NCBI GenBank assembly: GCA_910577785.1
Contig: CAJTNT010000005.1
Location: forward strand, 61,263-125,262
Origin: an uncultured Lachnospiraceae bacterium
GTDB taxonomy: Bacteria; Bacillota; Clostridia; Lachnospirales; Lachnospiraceae
DNA length: 64,000 nt
Direction of reading: 5' to 3'
In this document: positions 41,511-49,305 of the stretch, in pieces
Numbering within the stretch: position 1 is the stretch's first letter
How the letters are laid out: every line of letters begins with the position of its first letter
The notes under the pieces: generated by a model
The model's input: only the letters and a program-made list of their open reading frames with translations
Databases searched by the model: none
What the model was told of the DNA's origin: nothing
Made by a program: the position numbers and the translations under genes

Positions 41511-41655
41511 AATCAAAAACCCCGCTGCAAGCAACGGGGTATCAAGCTTGCTGCGCTGCAGAGCAGCGGGGTATTTGACCCTCGCGGCATTCGTCAAATA
41601 TCCATGCAAACATGGCTATTTTCCTCATTGCTCGCGGGAATAAATATTCTATTAC
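41511..41655. repeat. Dispersed repeat, long copy with nested hairpins
   Basis: Begins AATCAAAAACCCCGCTGCAA and contains CCCCGCTGCAAGCAACGGGG and further GC-rich inverted pieces (GCTGCGCTGCAGAGCAGC). It goes on through TTTGACCCTCGCGG to GCGGGAATAAATATT. The same blocks, in the same order but shortened, occur at 9207-9268. It borders the methyltransferase cassette on its upstream side. Confidence 0.65.
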
Positions 41656-41658
41656 AAA

Positions 41659-41692
41659 GGGCATGCCCAAAACTCTGGTTCCAGGCATGCCC
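41659..41692 (-). terminator. Probable terminator of fba
   Basis: GGGCATGCC and GGCATGCCC form a stem around a 16-nt loop, with a short U-rich stretch following on the minus strand. A second inverse repeat, ATACTCATGGC/GCTATGAGTAT (41711-41743), lies between it and the gene. Confidence 0.55.
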
Positions 41693-41823
41693 TAAACAGT
41701 AACATTAGAAATACTCATGGCGGATCTAATCTGCTATGAGTATCGCGCCAGCCGCAGCCGCGGCGGTAAAACTCTATAGATACTTACAGGCAGATTTCCT
41801 GCCCTCAAGCATCCTCTTATTCC

Positions 41824-42687
41824 TTAGGCTTTGCCAACAGAACCGAATAATTCCATTTTTTCTTTTACGGTTGCTTTGATGGCCTCTACGCCAGGAGCGA
41901 GGATTTTCCTTGGGTCAAAGCCCTTGCCTACCTGATCCTTGCCTTCTTCGATGTATTTCCTGGTAGCTGCCGCAAAGGAAAGCTGGCACTCTGTATTTAC
42001 GTTAATCTTAGCAACGCCAAGGGAGATGGCTTTCTTGATCATATCTTCTGGGATGCCTGTGCCGCCGTGAAGTACCAGTGGCATATCCCCTGTCTTCTGC
42101 TGTACGGCGTCTAAGGTCTCGAAGCTTAAGCCCGCCCAGTTCTCCGGGTATTTGCCATGGATGTTGCCAATGCCTGCTGCCAGCATGTCCACGCCCAGAT
42201 CTGCAATCGCCTTGCACTCGTCTGGATCTGCACATTCTCCTGTGCCAATTACGCCGTCTTCTTCGCCGCCGATAGCGCCTACCTCTGCCTCAATGGACAT
42301 TCCCTTGTCATGGGCAATCTTTACAAGCTCTGTTGTCTTGGTTACATTCTCGTCAATGGGGTAATGGGATCCATCAAACATTATGGAAGAGAACCCAGCC
42401 TCTACGCACTTCAGGCAAGCTTCATAGCTGCCATGATCCAGATGGAGGGCAACTGGAACTGTGATATTCAGCTCTTCAAGCATGCCGTTTACCATGCCGA
42501 CAACTGTCTTATACCCTGCCATATATTTCCCAGCGCCTTCGGATACGCCAAGGATAACCGGGGAATTCAGCTCCTGCGCTGTCTGCAGGATGCTCTTGGT
42601 CCACTCCAGGTTGTTGATGTTGAACTGGCCCACTGCATAATGGCCTGCTTTTGCCTTCTGTAACATTTCTTTTGCAGATACTAACAT
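41824..42687 (-). CDS. fba: Class II fructose-bisphosphate aldolase
   Basis: Zinc-dependent cleavage of fructose 1,6-bisphosphate to the two triose phosphates. At 287 residues, VGQFNINNLEW lies near 19, the zinc/active-site pair HLDHGS near 83, GFSSIMFDGSHYP near 100, Glu in SIEAEVGAIGGEEDG near 133, GNIHGKYP near 175 and VLHGGTG near 208. AATGGAGG precedes the ATG. It is monocistronic, separated from the lipid-kinase gene by a 277-bp spacer that holds small inverse repeats (GGAACTGC/GCACGGTTCC near 42780-42821). It complements gap, pgk and tpiA elsewhere in the window. Confidence 0.97.
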   Translation of the reverse strand: MLVSAKEMLQKAKAGHYAVGQFNINNLEWTKSILQTAQELNSPVILGVSEGAGKYMAGYKTVVGMVNGMLEELNITVPVALHLDHGSYEACLKCVEAGFSSIMFDGSHYPIDENVTKTTELVKIAHDKGMSIEAEVGAIGGEEDGVIGTGECADPDECKAIADLGVDMLAAGIGNIHGKYPENWAGLSFETLDAVQQKTGDMPLVLHGGTGIPEDMIKKAISLGVAKINVNTECQLSFAAATRKYIEEGKDQVGKGFDPRKILAPGVEAIKATVKEKMELFGSVGKA

Positions 42688-42964
42688 TTCTTTTCCTCCA
42701 TTTCTGTCCCCCCTAAGGGGTACCCTTAAATATTTTAAAATATGTATTCCTTATGGCCTTCCTGCCGCCTCTATCCTTAGGAACTGCACAACTTACATAA
42801 GTTATTTCTGCACGGTTCCTTGGCTTCTGCCTGCCGCCCTTATCCTTGGCTTCTGCCAGGGAACGGCAGGAAAGTTTCGGAATCTTGATTGCCTGGGGAC
42901 AGCTTTGCCCCCGGACAACAACCCTACTTCTAGTTTACCTTATTTTTCCCAAAAAGAAAAGGGG

Positions 42965-43873
42965 TTATCCAAAGTTTTTTACCATAATCTGCATCGCCTG
43001 TTTCTGGTTCTGTATCTTCACTTCGCTGTGGCTCCCACCGTACTCCCCGTCCAGAGTCCATGCCACTTTTTCCAGTGACTGGATATACAGCTGATCTGTC
43101 TTAAAGGTATAGATACCATCGGTATCATCAATCAGGTTGGTAAGGCTTGCCATAATCGCATTCAGCTCCAATGGGTTTTTGGGCATACGGATTAAAGTGA
43201 CCTCAAAAAGGCCATCGTCCAGCATCACGTTTTTACCAGTGATATTTTTGAATCCCCCGGCGGAAATGGAATTGGTCACCATGCCATAGATAAACTCATC
43301 CTCTATCACCTGGCCTTCATACTGGATTCTCAGCCTCTGGGACTGCAGGATGCCAGGAAGACGCTTAATCCCTTCCAGGAGATAGGCTACATGCCCCAGG
43401 CGGTTTTTCAAATCCTGGCTGGTGGCGTAAGACACATCCGTAAACAGGCCAAAGGCCGCAATATATACGAAATAATCATCATTAAAGCTCCCAATGTCAC
43501 AGGCAAACGGCGTCCCTTCCACGGCTGCCTGCGCCGCTTCTTCCATCTGCTTGGGGATTCCGAGAGAAACGGCAAAATCATTGGTGCTGCCTGCCGGGAT
43601 ATAGCCAATCGGAAGCCTCTGCCTGCGCCGCATCATGCCTGTGACCGTTTCGTCCAGAGTACCGTCCCCGCCGCAGCACACAACCAAATCATAACGCCCT
43701 GCCTGCCCTTCCACTAGCTCCTGGGCATCCTGTGGGCGCTGCGTGGGATAAACCGTGACCTCGTAGCCTGCCTTTACAAAACAGTCTACGACAGCAAATA
43801 ATTTTCCCTTAATCTGGCCTTTCCCGGATAAAGGATTGAACACGAACAAAAGCTTCTTTTTTTCCATAATCAT
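42965..43873 (-). CDS. Diacylglycerol/lipid kinase family protein (YegS/DgkB-like)
   Basis: A lipid kinase of about 302 residues. FVFNPLSGKG is the N-terminal motif and CCGGDGTLDETVTGM near 70 the catalytic GGDGT loop. IPAGSTNDFAVSLGIP near 97 and the DDGLFEVTLI segment near 225 are family features. Start: ATG 43873 or ATG 43867; no ribosome site clearly separates them. It follows whiA by about 65 bp at the end of the uvrC-to-whiA run. Whether the substrate is diacylglycerol, undecaprenol or another lipid cannot be told. Confidence 0.93.
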   Translation of the reverse strand: MIMEKKKLLFVFNPLSGKGQIKGKLFAVVDCFVKAGYEVTVYPTQRPQDAQELVEGQAGRYDLVVCCGGDGTLDETVTGMMRRRQRLPIGYIPAGSTNDFAVSLGIPKQMEEAAQAAVEGTPFACDIGSFNDDYFVYIAAFGLFTDVSYATSQDLKNRLGHVAYLLEGIKRLPGILQSQRLRIQYEGQVIEDEFIYGMVTNSISAGGFKNITGKNVMLDDGLFEVTLIRMPKNPLELNAIMASLTNLIDDTDGIYTFKTDQLYIQSLEKVAWTLDGEYGGSHSEVKIQNQKQAMQIMVKNFG

Positions 43874-43938
43874 CACACAGCCTTTTTAAATAATTTGTCG
43901 CCACACAATCGCTTATCTACGGCATTTTCTAGGAAGTT

Positions 43939-44943
43939 CTAGGAAGTTACGCCGCGCAGGCTGCCCGCCATCTCACAGAGCTTGCGCAGGCGGTGGTTGA
44001 CGCCGGATTTCCCCACCGGCGGATTGAGGGCGGCTCCCAATTCCTTCAGGGCGGCGTCTGGGTATTTCAGCCTGGCCAGCGCAACCTCCTGCAGATTCTC
44101 CGGGAGGCTGTCCAGCCCTATGGTATCCTTAATATAATTAATGTCCTCCAGCTGTCGAACAGCGGCATGCACTGTCTTGTTGATATTTGCAGTCTCGCAG
44201 TTCACCTGGCGGTTCACGGAATTGCGCATCTCCTTGAGGATGCGGACATTTTCCAAATTCATCAGCGCCACATGCGCTTCCATGACATTCAGCATATCCA
44301 CAATCTGCGAACCTTCCTTAAGGTAGACTACATAGCTTTTCTTACGTGTGACAATCTTTGATTCCATGGAAAAACTGTTGATAATCTCCATCAGCTGCTC
44401 GGCCTTCTTGCGACTGGCACAGATGATCTCAAAATGATAGGATTTCTCCGGATTGCTCATGGAACCCGCGCTTAGAAAAGCGCCGCGGATAAACGAACGG
44501 CGGCAGCAGAACTTCTGCACCAGCACCCAGTTCACCAGGCCCTGCGGGCGGATATCCTCATTCTTGCCACTACGCCACTTGACCGCCTGGAGGATCCTCC
44601 GCACCTCTTCCTCCCCAGAGATGGAAATGATAAAAAGACGGTTTTTGTGGAGATAAATATTTTGGCGCACTGCAATCCGTGCAGCCACCTGGAAGGTCTC
44701 CTTCATCAGTACAAAATACTTCCGCGCCAAGGGAAGGTTCTCTGTATAGACCACCAGTTTCCTTGTGCCGCCTTCCCCTTCCAGCCCCCTTCTGCCGCCT
44801 TCCCCTCCTGCCCTCTTTATGCTGCCTTCCCCCTCCAGCCTCCCCGCAAAGCTTAAAATAGCTGCAATCTCTGCAATCTGGCAATGCCTGCCCGGTTGGA
44901 ACTGCCGGGACAACTCTTCCTTGACCTGGCTTGAAAAAGACAT
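43939..44943 (-). CDS. whiA: WhiA DNA-binding protein
   Basis: A 334-residue conserved Gram-positive regulator with a degenerate LAGLIDADG-homing-endonuclease fold and a C-terminal helix-turn-helix. The start MSFSSQVKEELSRQ, the central RGAFLSAGSMSNPEKSYHFEI and the C-terminal VALARLKYPDAALKELGAAL with GVNHRLRKLCE are diagnostic. Residues ~37-62 hold a Gly/Glu/Arg-rich insertion (GGEGGRRGLEGEGG) not usual in WhiA. AGGAGGGATGG precedes the ATG. It lies directly after rapZ, as in most Firmicutes. In Bacillus WhiA affects division and chromosome segregation. Confidence 0.96.
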   Translation of the reverse strand: MSFSSQVKEELSRQFQPGRHCQIAEIAAILSFAGRLEGEGSIKRAGGEGGRRGLEGEGGTRKLVVYTENLPLARKYFVLMKETFQVAARIAVRQNIYLHKNRLFIISISGEEEVRRILQAVKWRSGKNEDIRPQGLVNWVLVQKFCCRRSFIRGAFLSAGSMSNPEKSYHFEIICASRKKAEQLMEIINSFSMESKIVTRKKSYVVYLKEGSQIVDMLNVMEAHVALMNLENVRILKEMRNSVNRQVNCETANINKTVHAAVRQLEDINYIKDTIGLDSLPENLQEVALARLKYPDAALKELGAALNPPVGKSGVNHRLRKLCEMAGSLRGVTS

Positions 44944-45010
44944 CTGCCATCCCTCCTGTAATAACCCTCTATCGTTTTCTCACAGACCTGCCAAGACAAA
45001 TCTGCACTGC

Positions 45011-45883
45011 TTATTTATTACGCAGGGCGTCCTTACCGATATCCCTGTGTTCTATCTTAACCCCATAGGCTTCTTCCTGGCGAAGCTGCTGATAGAGGGC
45101 ATTGGCCAAAGTAACCGACCGATGCTTGCCGCCTGTGCAGCCTATGCCAATTACAAGCTGTGTCTTCCCTTCGGTAATATAATTGGGGATGAGGAACTTC
45201 ACCATATCTTCCAGCTTCTCCAAAAACTGCCCTGCTTCCTTAAATCCCATGACAAATTCCTGAATCTCTCTGTCATTCCCTGTCTTGGGACGCAGCGCCT
45301 CCACATAATAGGGATTCGGCAGAAAGCGCACGTCAAAGACCAGGTCTGCATCCGTGGGGATGCCATACTTAAAGCCAAAAGATACCACGGTGACAAACAG
45401 GCTTTTATAATCCTGGTTGCGGACAAAGATCTTCTCCAGCTCGGCCTTCAGCTCACGGGTCAGCATATTGCTGGTATCTATAATGTAATCGGCTCTTTTG
45501 CGCAGGAATGCCATACGCTGGCGTTCCTTCTGGATGCCTTTGTCCACGCGCTCGCCGCCTGCCAGGGGATGGAGGTGACGGGTTTCCTTATAGCGTTTTA
45601 CCAAAACCTGGTCTGTGGAATCCAGGTAAAGGATCTCGAAGGATTTGCCTGTAGCCGCCAGATGGTCAAGGATGCCCTGCAGGTTATCCAGAGCCTGGCC
45701 GCTGCGGATATCTACGCCTACCGCAACCTTCTGCAGCTCAGAGGCAGGGTCTGCCAGCTCGGCAAATTTCTCAATCAGTGCAATTGGGAGGTTATCTACA
45801 CAGAAATATCCAATGTCTTCCATAATTTTCAGCGCTGTGCTCTTGCCGGCGCCGGACATGCCCGTTAAGATAATAAATTTCAT
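45011..45883 (-). CDS. rapZ: RapZ/YvcJ nucleotide-binding protein
   Basis: A 290-residue P-loop protein. Walker A GMSGAGKSTALK is at 8-19, CVDNLPIALIEKF near 28, and the C-terminal GIGCTGGKHRSVTLANAL near 240, typical of RapZ/YvcJ. AAAGGAGGCG precedes the ATG. It lies between murB and whiA, the standard Firmicute order. In E. coli RapZ guides RNase E to glmZ/glmY RNA for amino-sugar control. In Firmicutes the role is less clear, with links to cell wall, competence and GTP binding. Confidence 0.96.
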   Translation of the reverse strand: MKFIILTGMSGAGKSTALKIMEDIGYFCVDNLPIALIEKFAELADPASELQKVAVGVDIRSGQALDNLQGILDHLAATGKSFEILYLDSTDQVLVKRYKETRHLHPLAGGERVDKGIQKERQRMAFLRKRADYIIDTSNMLTRELKAELEKIFVRNQDYKSLFVTVVSFGFKYGIPTDADLVFDVRFLPNPYYVEALRPKTGNDREIQEFVMGFKEAGQFLEKLEDMVKFLIPNYITEGKTQLVIGIGCTGGKHRSVTLANALYQQLRQEEAYGVKIEHRDIGKDALRNK

Positions 45884-45924
45884 GCTTTCGCCTCCTTTTT
45901 CTGGGGGAAATCAGGTGAAACGTG

Positions 45925-46836
45925 TCAGAAAAAATCACCCATGCACCTTACTTCTGGTTCCAGGTGTACCCCGAACTGCTCTTCCACTTGGGATTGTACA
46001 TGTCGGATGAGATTCCAGACATCAGAGGCTGTGGCATGATCTTTATTAATTAGGAAGCCGCTGTGTTTCTCGGAAATCTGTGCGCCTCCAATCTGACAGC
46101 CGCGCAGGCCTGCATCCTGGATAAGCTTGCCGGCAAAATAGCCCTGGGGGCGCTTAAAGGTACTGCCGGCGCTGGGGTATTCTAAGGGCTGTTTGGCGAT
46201 CCGCTGTTCTTTGAGCGCAGCCATTTGCGCCTCGATGGCCTGCTGGGCGCCTGGGGCAAGCTGGAATTCTGCCCGCAGGACAATAAAATGGCTGCTGGGA
46301 ATACAGCTGTGGCGGTAGCTAAGATCCAGGCTTTCTACAGGGATATTCTGCTCCTCGCCCGTGTCAGTGAGGACAGTCACGCTCTTTAAAATCTGCTTGA
46401 TTTCCCCGCCATAGGCGCCTGCGTTCATGGTAACGGCGCCCCCAATGCTGCCAGGGATGCCTGCCGCAAATTCCATGCCAGACAGGCTATGGGCGGCGGC
46501 GAATGTGGCTGCCTGGGACAGCAATGCCCCGGCCTGTGCATAGAGGTAGTTCCCTTCTGTGGAGATGGCGGAAGCCATTTTGCCAATTTCCAGCACCAGC
46601 CCGCGGACGCCCTGGTCGCTGACTAACAGGTTACTCCCATTGCCAATTACATGCCATGGGATTCCATATTCGCGGCACAGGGCAAGGACTGGCTGGATCT
46701 GTCCTGTGGTCGGGCGCACATAGTATTCTGCAGGGCCGCCCACCCGAAAGGTGGTGTGGGCAGCCATACTCTCTTCTGACAAGCACTGTTCTTTTCCAAC
46801 AATTGTCTGTAGCTGGCTAAAAAATTCTTCGTTCAC
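45925..46836 (-). CDS. murB: UDP-N-acetylenolpyruvoylglucosamine reductase
   Basis: FAD enzyme reducing the enolpyruvyl group to make UDP-MurNAc, a cytosolic step of peptidoglycan synthesis. At 303 residues, TTFRVGGPAEYYVRP near 28, GNGSNLLVSDQG near 65, GIPGSIGGAVTMNAGAYGGE near 125 and the active-site segment PSAGSTFKRP near 225 (Ser proton donor) identify the type II-like Firmicute form. It starts at GTG with AGAGGC upstream, one base after the M18 peptidase stop codon, so the two are coupled. Confidence 0.97.
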   Translation of the reverse strand: MNEEFFSQLQTIVGKEQCLSEESMAAHTTFRVGGPAEYYVRPTTGQIQPVLALCREYGIPWHVIGNGSNLLVSDQGVRGLVLEIGKMASAISTEGNYLYAQAGALLSQAATFAAAHSLSGMEFAAGIPGSIGGAVTMNAGAYGGEIKQILKSVTVLTDTGEEQNIPVESLDLSYRHSCIPSSHFIVLRAEFQLAPGAQQAIEAQMAALKEQRIAKQPLEYPSAGSTFKRPQGYFAGKLIQDAGLRGCQIGGAQISEKHSGFLINKDHATASDVWNLIRHVQSQVEEQFGVHLEPEVRCMGDFF

Positions 46837-46837
46837 A

Positions 46838-48238
46838 TTAAGCCTCTTTCAAGAATACGGTATAACACCGCTTCGCCTCATATAAATCTACTTTGCTGAT
46901 GATCTCCCAGGGCGCGTGCATATTGAGGACAGCTACGCCGCAGTCGATGACCGACATATTATAATTGGCCAGGATATAGGCAATGGTGCCGCCGCCGCCC
47001 TGGTCTACCTTGCCCAGCTCTGCAGTCTGGTAGGAGATGCCGTTCTCATCCAGAATCCGCCGAAGCTCCGCTATATATTCAGGGTTTGCATCATTGGAGC
47101 CGCTTTTTCCGCGGGAACCTGTATATTTGTTGAATGTCGGCCCTCCGCCAAAATAGGAGCAGTTGTTCTTCTCCATTACGGATGCATACAACGGGTCAAA
47201 AGCGGCATTTACATCGGAAGAGAGCATCTTAGAATTGCTCATAGCACGGTTAAAAGCAATCTGATCGTATCCGCCCATAGCGTTGAGAATCTCCGCCACC
47301 ATATAGGAGAAGAACTGAGAACACATCCCCGTTGCGCCCACGCTGCCAATCTCTTCCTTGTCCACCAGCAGGCAAACGCTGGTCTTGTCACATACGCCGG
47401 CCTCCAGGGTCGCTACAAAAGAGGGATAGGCGCACACCCTGTCATCATGCCCATAGCCCATAATCATGCTGCGGTCAAGGCCATAATCTCTGGCCTTCCC
47501 TGCCGGAACCACTTCAATTTCAGCAGACAGGAAGTCTTCCTCTTCTATATTATATTGCTCTTTTAATAGTTTCAGTACATTTGCCTTGACGGCTTCCTTC
47601 ACCTTCTCCCCGTCCTTGTCCTTTTCCCCTGCGCTGGGGATGCTGCCTACCAGAAGATCCAGCTTCTCCCCTTCGATTACCTTGGACGCCTTCTTCTCCA
47701 TCTGCTCCCCAGCCAGGTGGATTAATAGGTCGCTGACGCCAAATACCGGGTCATCCTCCTTGTCCCCCAGGTTGATCTCAATCTTTGTGCCATCTTTTTT
47801 AACCACTACGCCATGCAAGGCCAGGGGGAGCGTCACCCACTGGTATTTCTTGACCCCGCCATAATAATGGGTATCCAGCATCGCCATCCCCGTATCCTCA
47901 TAGAGGGGTACCTGCTTTAAGTCCAGGCGCGGGGAATCAATATGGGCGCCCAGGATATTCATGCCCTTTTCCAAAGGCTGCCTGCCAATTACAAACAGCG
48001 CCAGCGCCTTCCCCATATTGTCTGCATACAGCTTATCCCCAGCCTGAATCTTCCTGCCGGATTCCAGCACTGCCTTGAGATCCTCAAACCCGGCCTCCCT
48101 GGCCTGGGCAATCATTTCGGAAACACATTCCCGCTCTGTCTTGCAGCTGGAAATAAATGCCTTATATCTTTCCCCGAAAGCATACACCTCTTCCCTTTTT
48201 CCCTCCGGATATTTCTCCCATGCGTTTTTCTTTTCCAT
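46838..48238 (-). CDS. M18 family aminopeptidase
   Basis: A 466-residue zinc aminopeptidase of family M18. NILGAHIDSPRLDLKQ near 95 holds the first metal His and Asp. DKEEIGSVGATGMCSQF near 310 has the catalytic and ligand Glu residues, DVNAAFDP near 365, and the last ligand region is NMHAPWEIISKVDLYEA near 440. GGAGGTAAGAGG precedes the ATG. A 128-bp spacer with a 15-bp direct repeat separates it from hprK. Insertion of this peptidase between hprK and murB is a local variation on the usual order. Confidence 0.95.
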   Translation of the reverse strand: MEKKNAWEKYPEGKREEVYAFGERYKAFISSCKTERECVSEMIAQAREAGFEDLKAVLESGRKIQAGDKLYADNMGKALALFVIGRQPLEKGMNILGAHIDSPRLDLKQVPLYEDTGMAMLDTHYYGGVKKYQWVTLPLALHGVVVKKDGTKIEINLGDKEDDPVFGVSDLLIHLAGEQMEKKASKVIEGEKLDLLVGSIPSAGEKDKDGEKVKEAVKANVLKLLKEQYNIEEEDFLSAEIEVVPAGKARDYGLDRSMIMGYGHDDRVCAYPSFVATLEAGVCDKTSVCLLVDKEEIGSVGATGMCSQFFSYMVAEILNAMGGYDQIAFNRAMSNSKMLSSDVNAAFDPLYASVMEKNNCSYFGGGPTFNKYTGSRGKSGSNDANPEYIAELRRILDENGISYQTAELGKVDQGGGGTIAYILANYNMSVIDCGVAVLNMHAPWEIISKVDLYEAKRCYTVFLKEA

Positions 48239-48270
48239 TGTTCCTCTTACCTCCTTTGCAATTTTTGCGA

Positions 48271-48327
48271 TATATTGTTATTTTTCTATATAATCCTTGC
48301 TCTTTATTACATTATATTGTTATTTTT
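48271..48327. repeat. 15-bp direct repeat upstream of the M18 peptidase gene
   Basis: TATATTGTTATTTTT occurs at 48271-48285 and again exactly at 48313-48327, 42 bp apart (four helical turns), in the hprK-M18 spacer. It may be an operator pair or simple duplication. Confidence 0.4.
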
Positions 48328-48366
48328 TATACTAATATGACTGCACGGCGCTGCCCTTACTCTGTT

Positions 48367-49305
48367 TTAGTCCTCTTCATCATCCGTCTTCCGCAGATTC
48401 TCCTGCACCCTCCGGTACAGTTCCTTGGCGGCGTTGTATCCCATCTTCTTCTGGCGATGGTTCACGGCCGCAGACTCACAGATGACGGCCAGGTTCCTCC
48501 CTGGGCGGATTGGCAAGGAATGGCACACGACCTTATTGCCCAGAAATTCCGTATATTCCTCTTCCAGGCCCAGCCTGTCATATTCATTATCCCGCTTCCA
48601 GTCTTCTAGCTTGATGACCAGATCGATGTTCTGCTTTTCCTTCACGCACTCTACGCCGAACAGGGTCTTCACATCTATAATCCCTACGCCCCGCAGCTCA
48701 ATAAAATACCTTGTGATGTCTGGGGCGGTGCCCACCAGCGTATGCTTATTGATCTTGCGAATTTCTACTACGTCGTCGCTGACCAGGCGGTGCCCCCGGC
48801 GGATCAGCTCCAAAGCGGCCTCGCTCTTGCCAATGCCGCTTTCCCCCATCAGCAGAAGCCCCTCGCCATAGACGTCCACCAGCACCCCATGGATGGAAAT
48901 GCAGGGCGCAAGCTCCTCCCCCAGATAGTAAATCAGTTCCGCCATAAATGCAGACGTCCCATAATCGGTAGAGAGCACCGGGACACTGTTCTCCGTGGCA
49001 ATCTGCATCAGTTCTGCATCAGGCTCCAGGTTGCGGCTAAAGATGACGCAGGGGATATGGTAAGCAAAAAATTTGCGGTACAATTCTATTTTTTCCTCAA
49101 TGTTTAATTTCTGCATATAGGTGTATTCCACCATGCCAATAATCTCCACCCGCTTTTCGTCAAAGTAGTCAAAATACCCTGACAGCTGCAAGGCCGGCCG
49201 GTTCACATCCGCAATCGTCACCTTACGGGACTTAATGTCTACTTCTGGGTTCAATACCTTGAGGTTCATTTTTTCTACGATTTTCTTAACGCTTACGCCT
49301 TTCAT
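48367..49305 (-). CDS. hprK: HPr kinase/phosphorylase
   Basis: Phosphorylates HPr on Ser46 when glycolytic intermediates are high, the key signal of CcpA-type carbon repression, and removes that phosphate when they are low. The 312-residue reading starts at ATG 49305, overlapping the uvrC stop as ATGA, with AGAGGG upstream. Walker A GESGIGKSEAAL is near 150, LVSDDVVEI near 172, and the capping-loop signature ELRGVGIIDVKTLFG near 200. It lies downstream of uvrC and upstream of the M18-murB-rapZ-whiA genes, linking carbon status and cell-wall genes in one run. Confidence 0.97.
   Translation of the reverse strand: MKGVSVKKIVEKMNLKVLNPEVDIKSRKVTIADVNRPALQLSGYFDYFDEKRVEIIGMVEYTYMQKLNIEEKIELYRKFFAYHIPCVIFSRNLEPDAELMQIATENSVPVLSTDYGTSAFMAELIYYLGEELAPCISIHGVLVDVYGEGLLLMGESGIGKSEAALELIRRGHRLVSDDVVEIRKINKHTLVGTAPDITRYFIELRGVGIIDVKTLFGVECVKEKQNIDLVIKLEDWKRDNEYDRLGLEEEYTEFLGNKVVCHSLPIRPGRNLAVICESAAVNHRQKKMGYNAAKELYRRVQENLRKTDDEED

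Noticed and set aside
41322..41609. A 95-codon minus-strand frame (Arg/Ala/Gly-rich)
   Set aside because: It lies mostly inside a dispersed repeat that also occurs at 9207-9268 and has no ribosome binding site; the coding look comes from GC-rich hairpins.
44765..45868. A 367-codon open frame on the plus strand
   Set aside because: Antisense shadow of whiA and rapZ.
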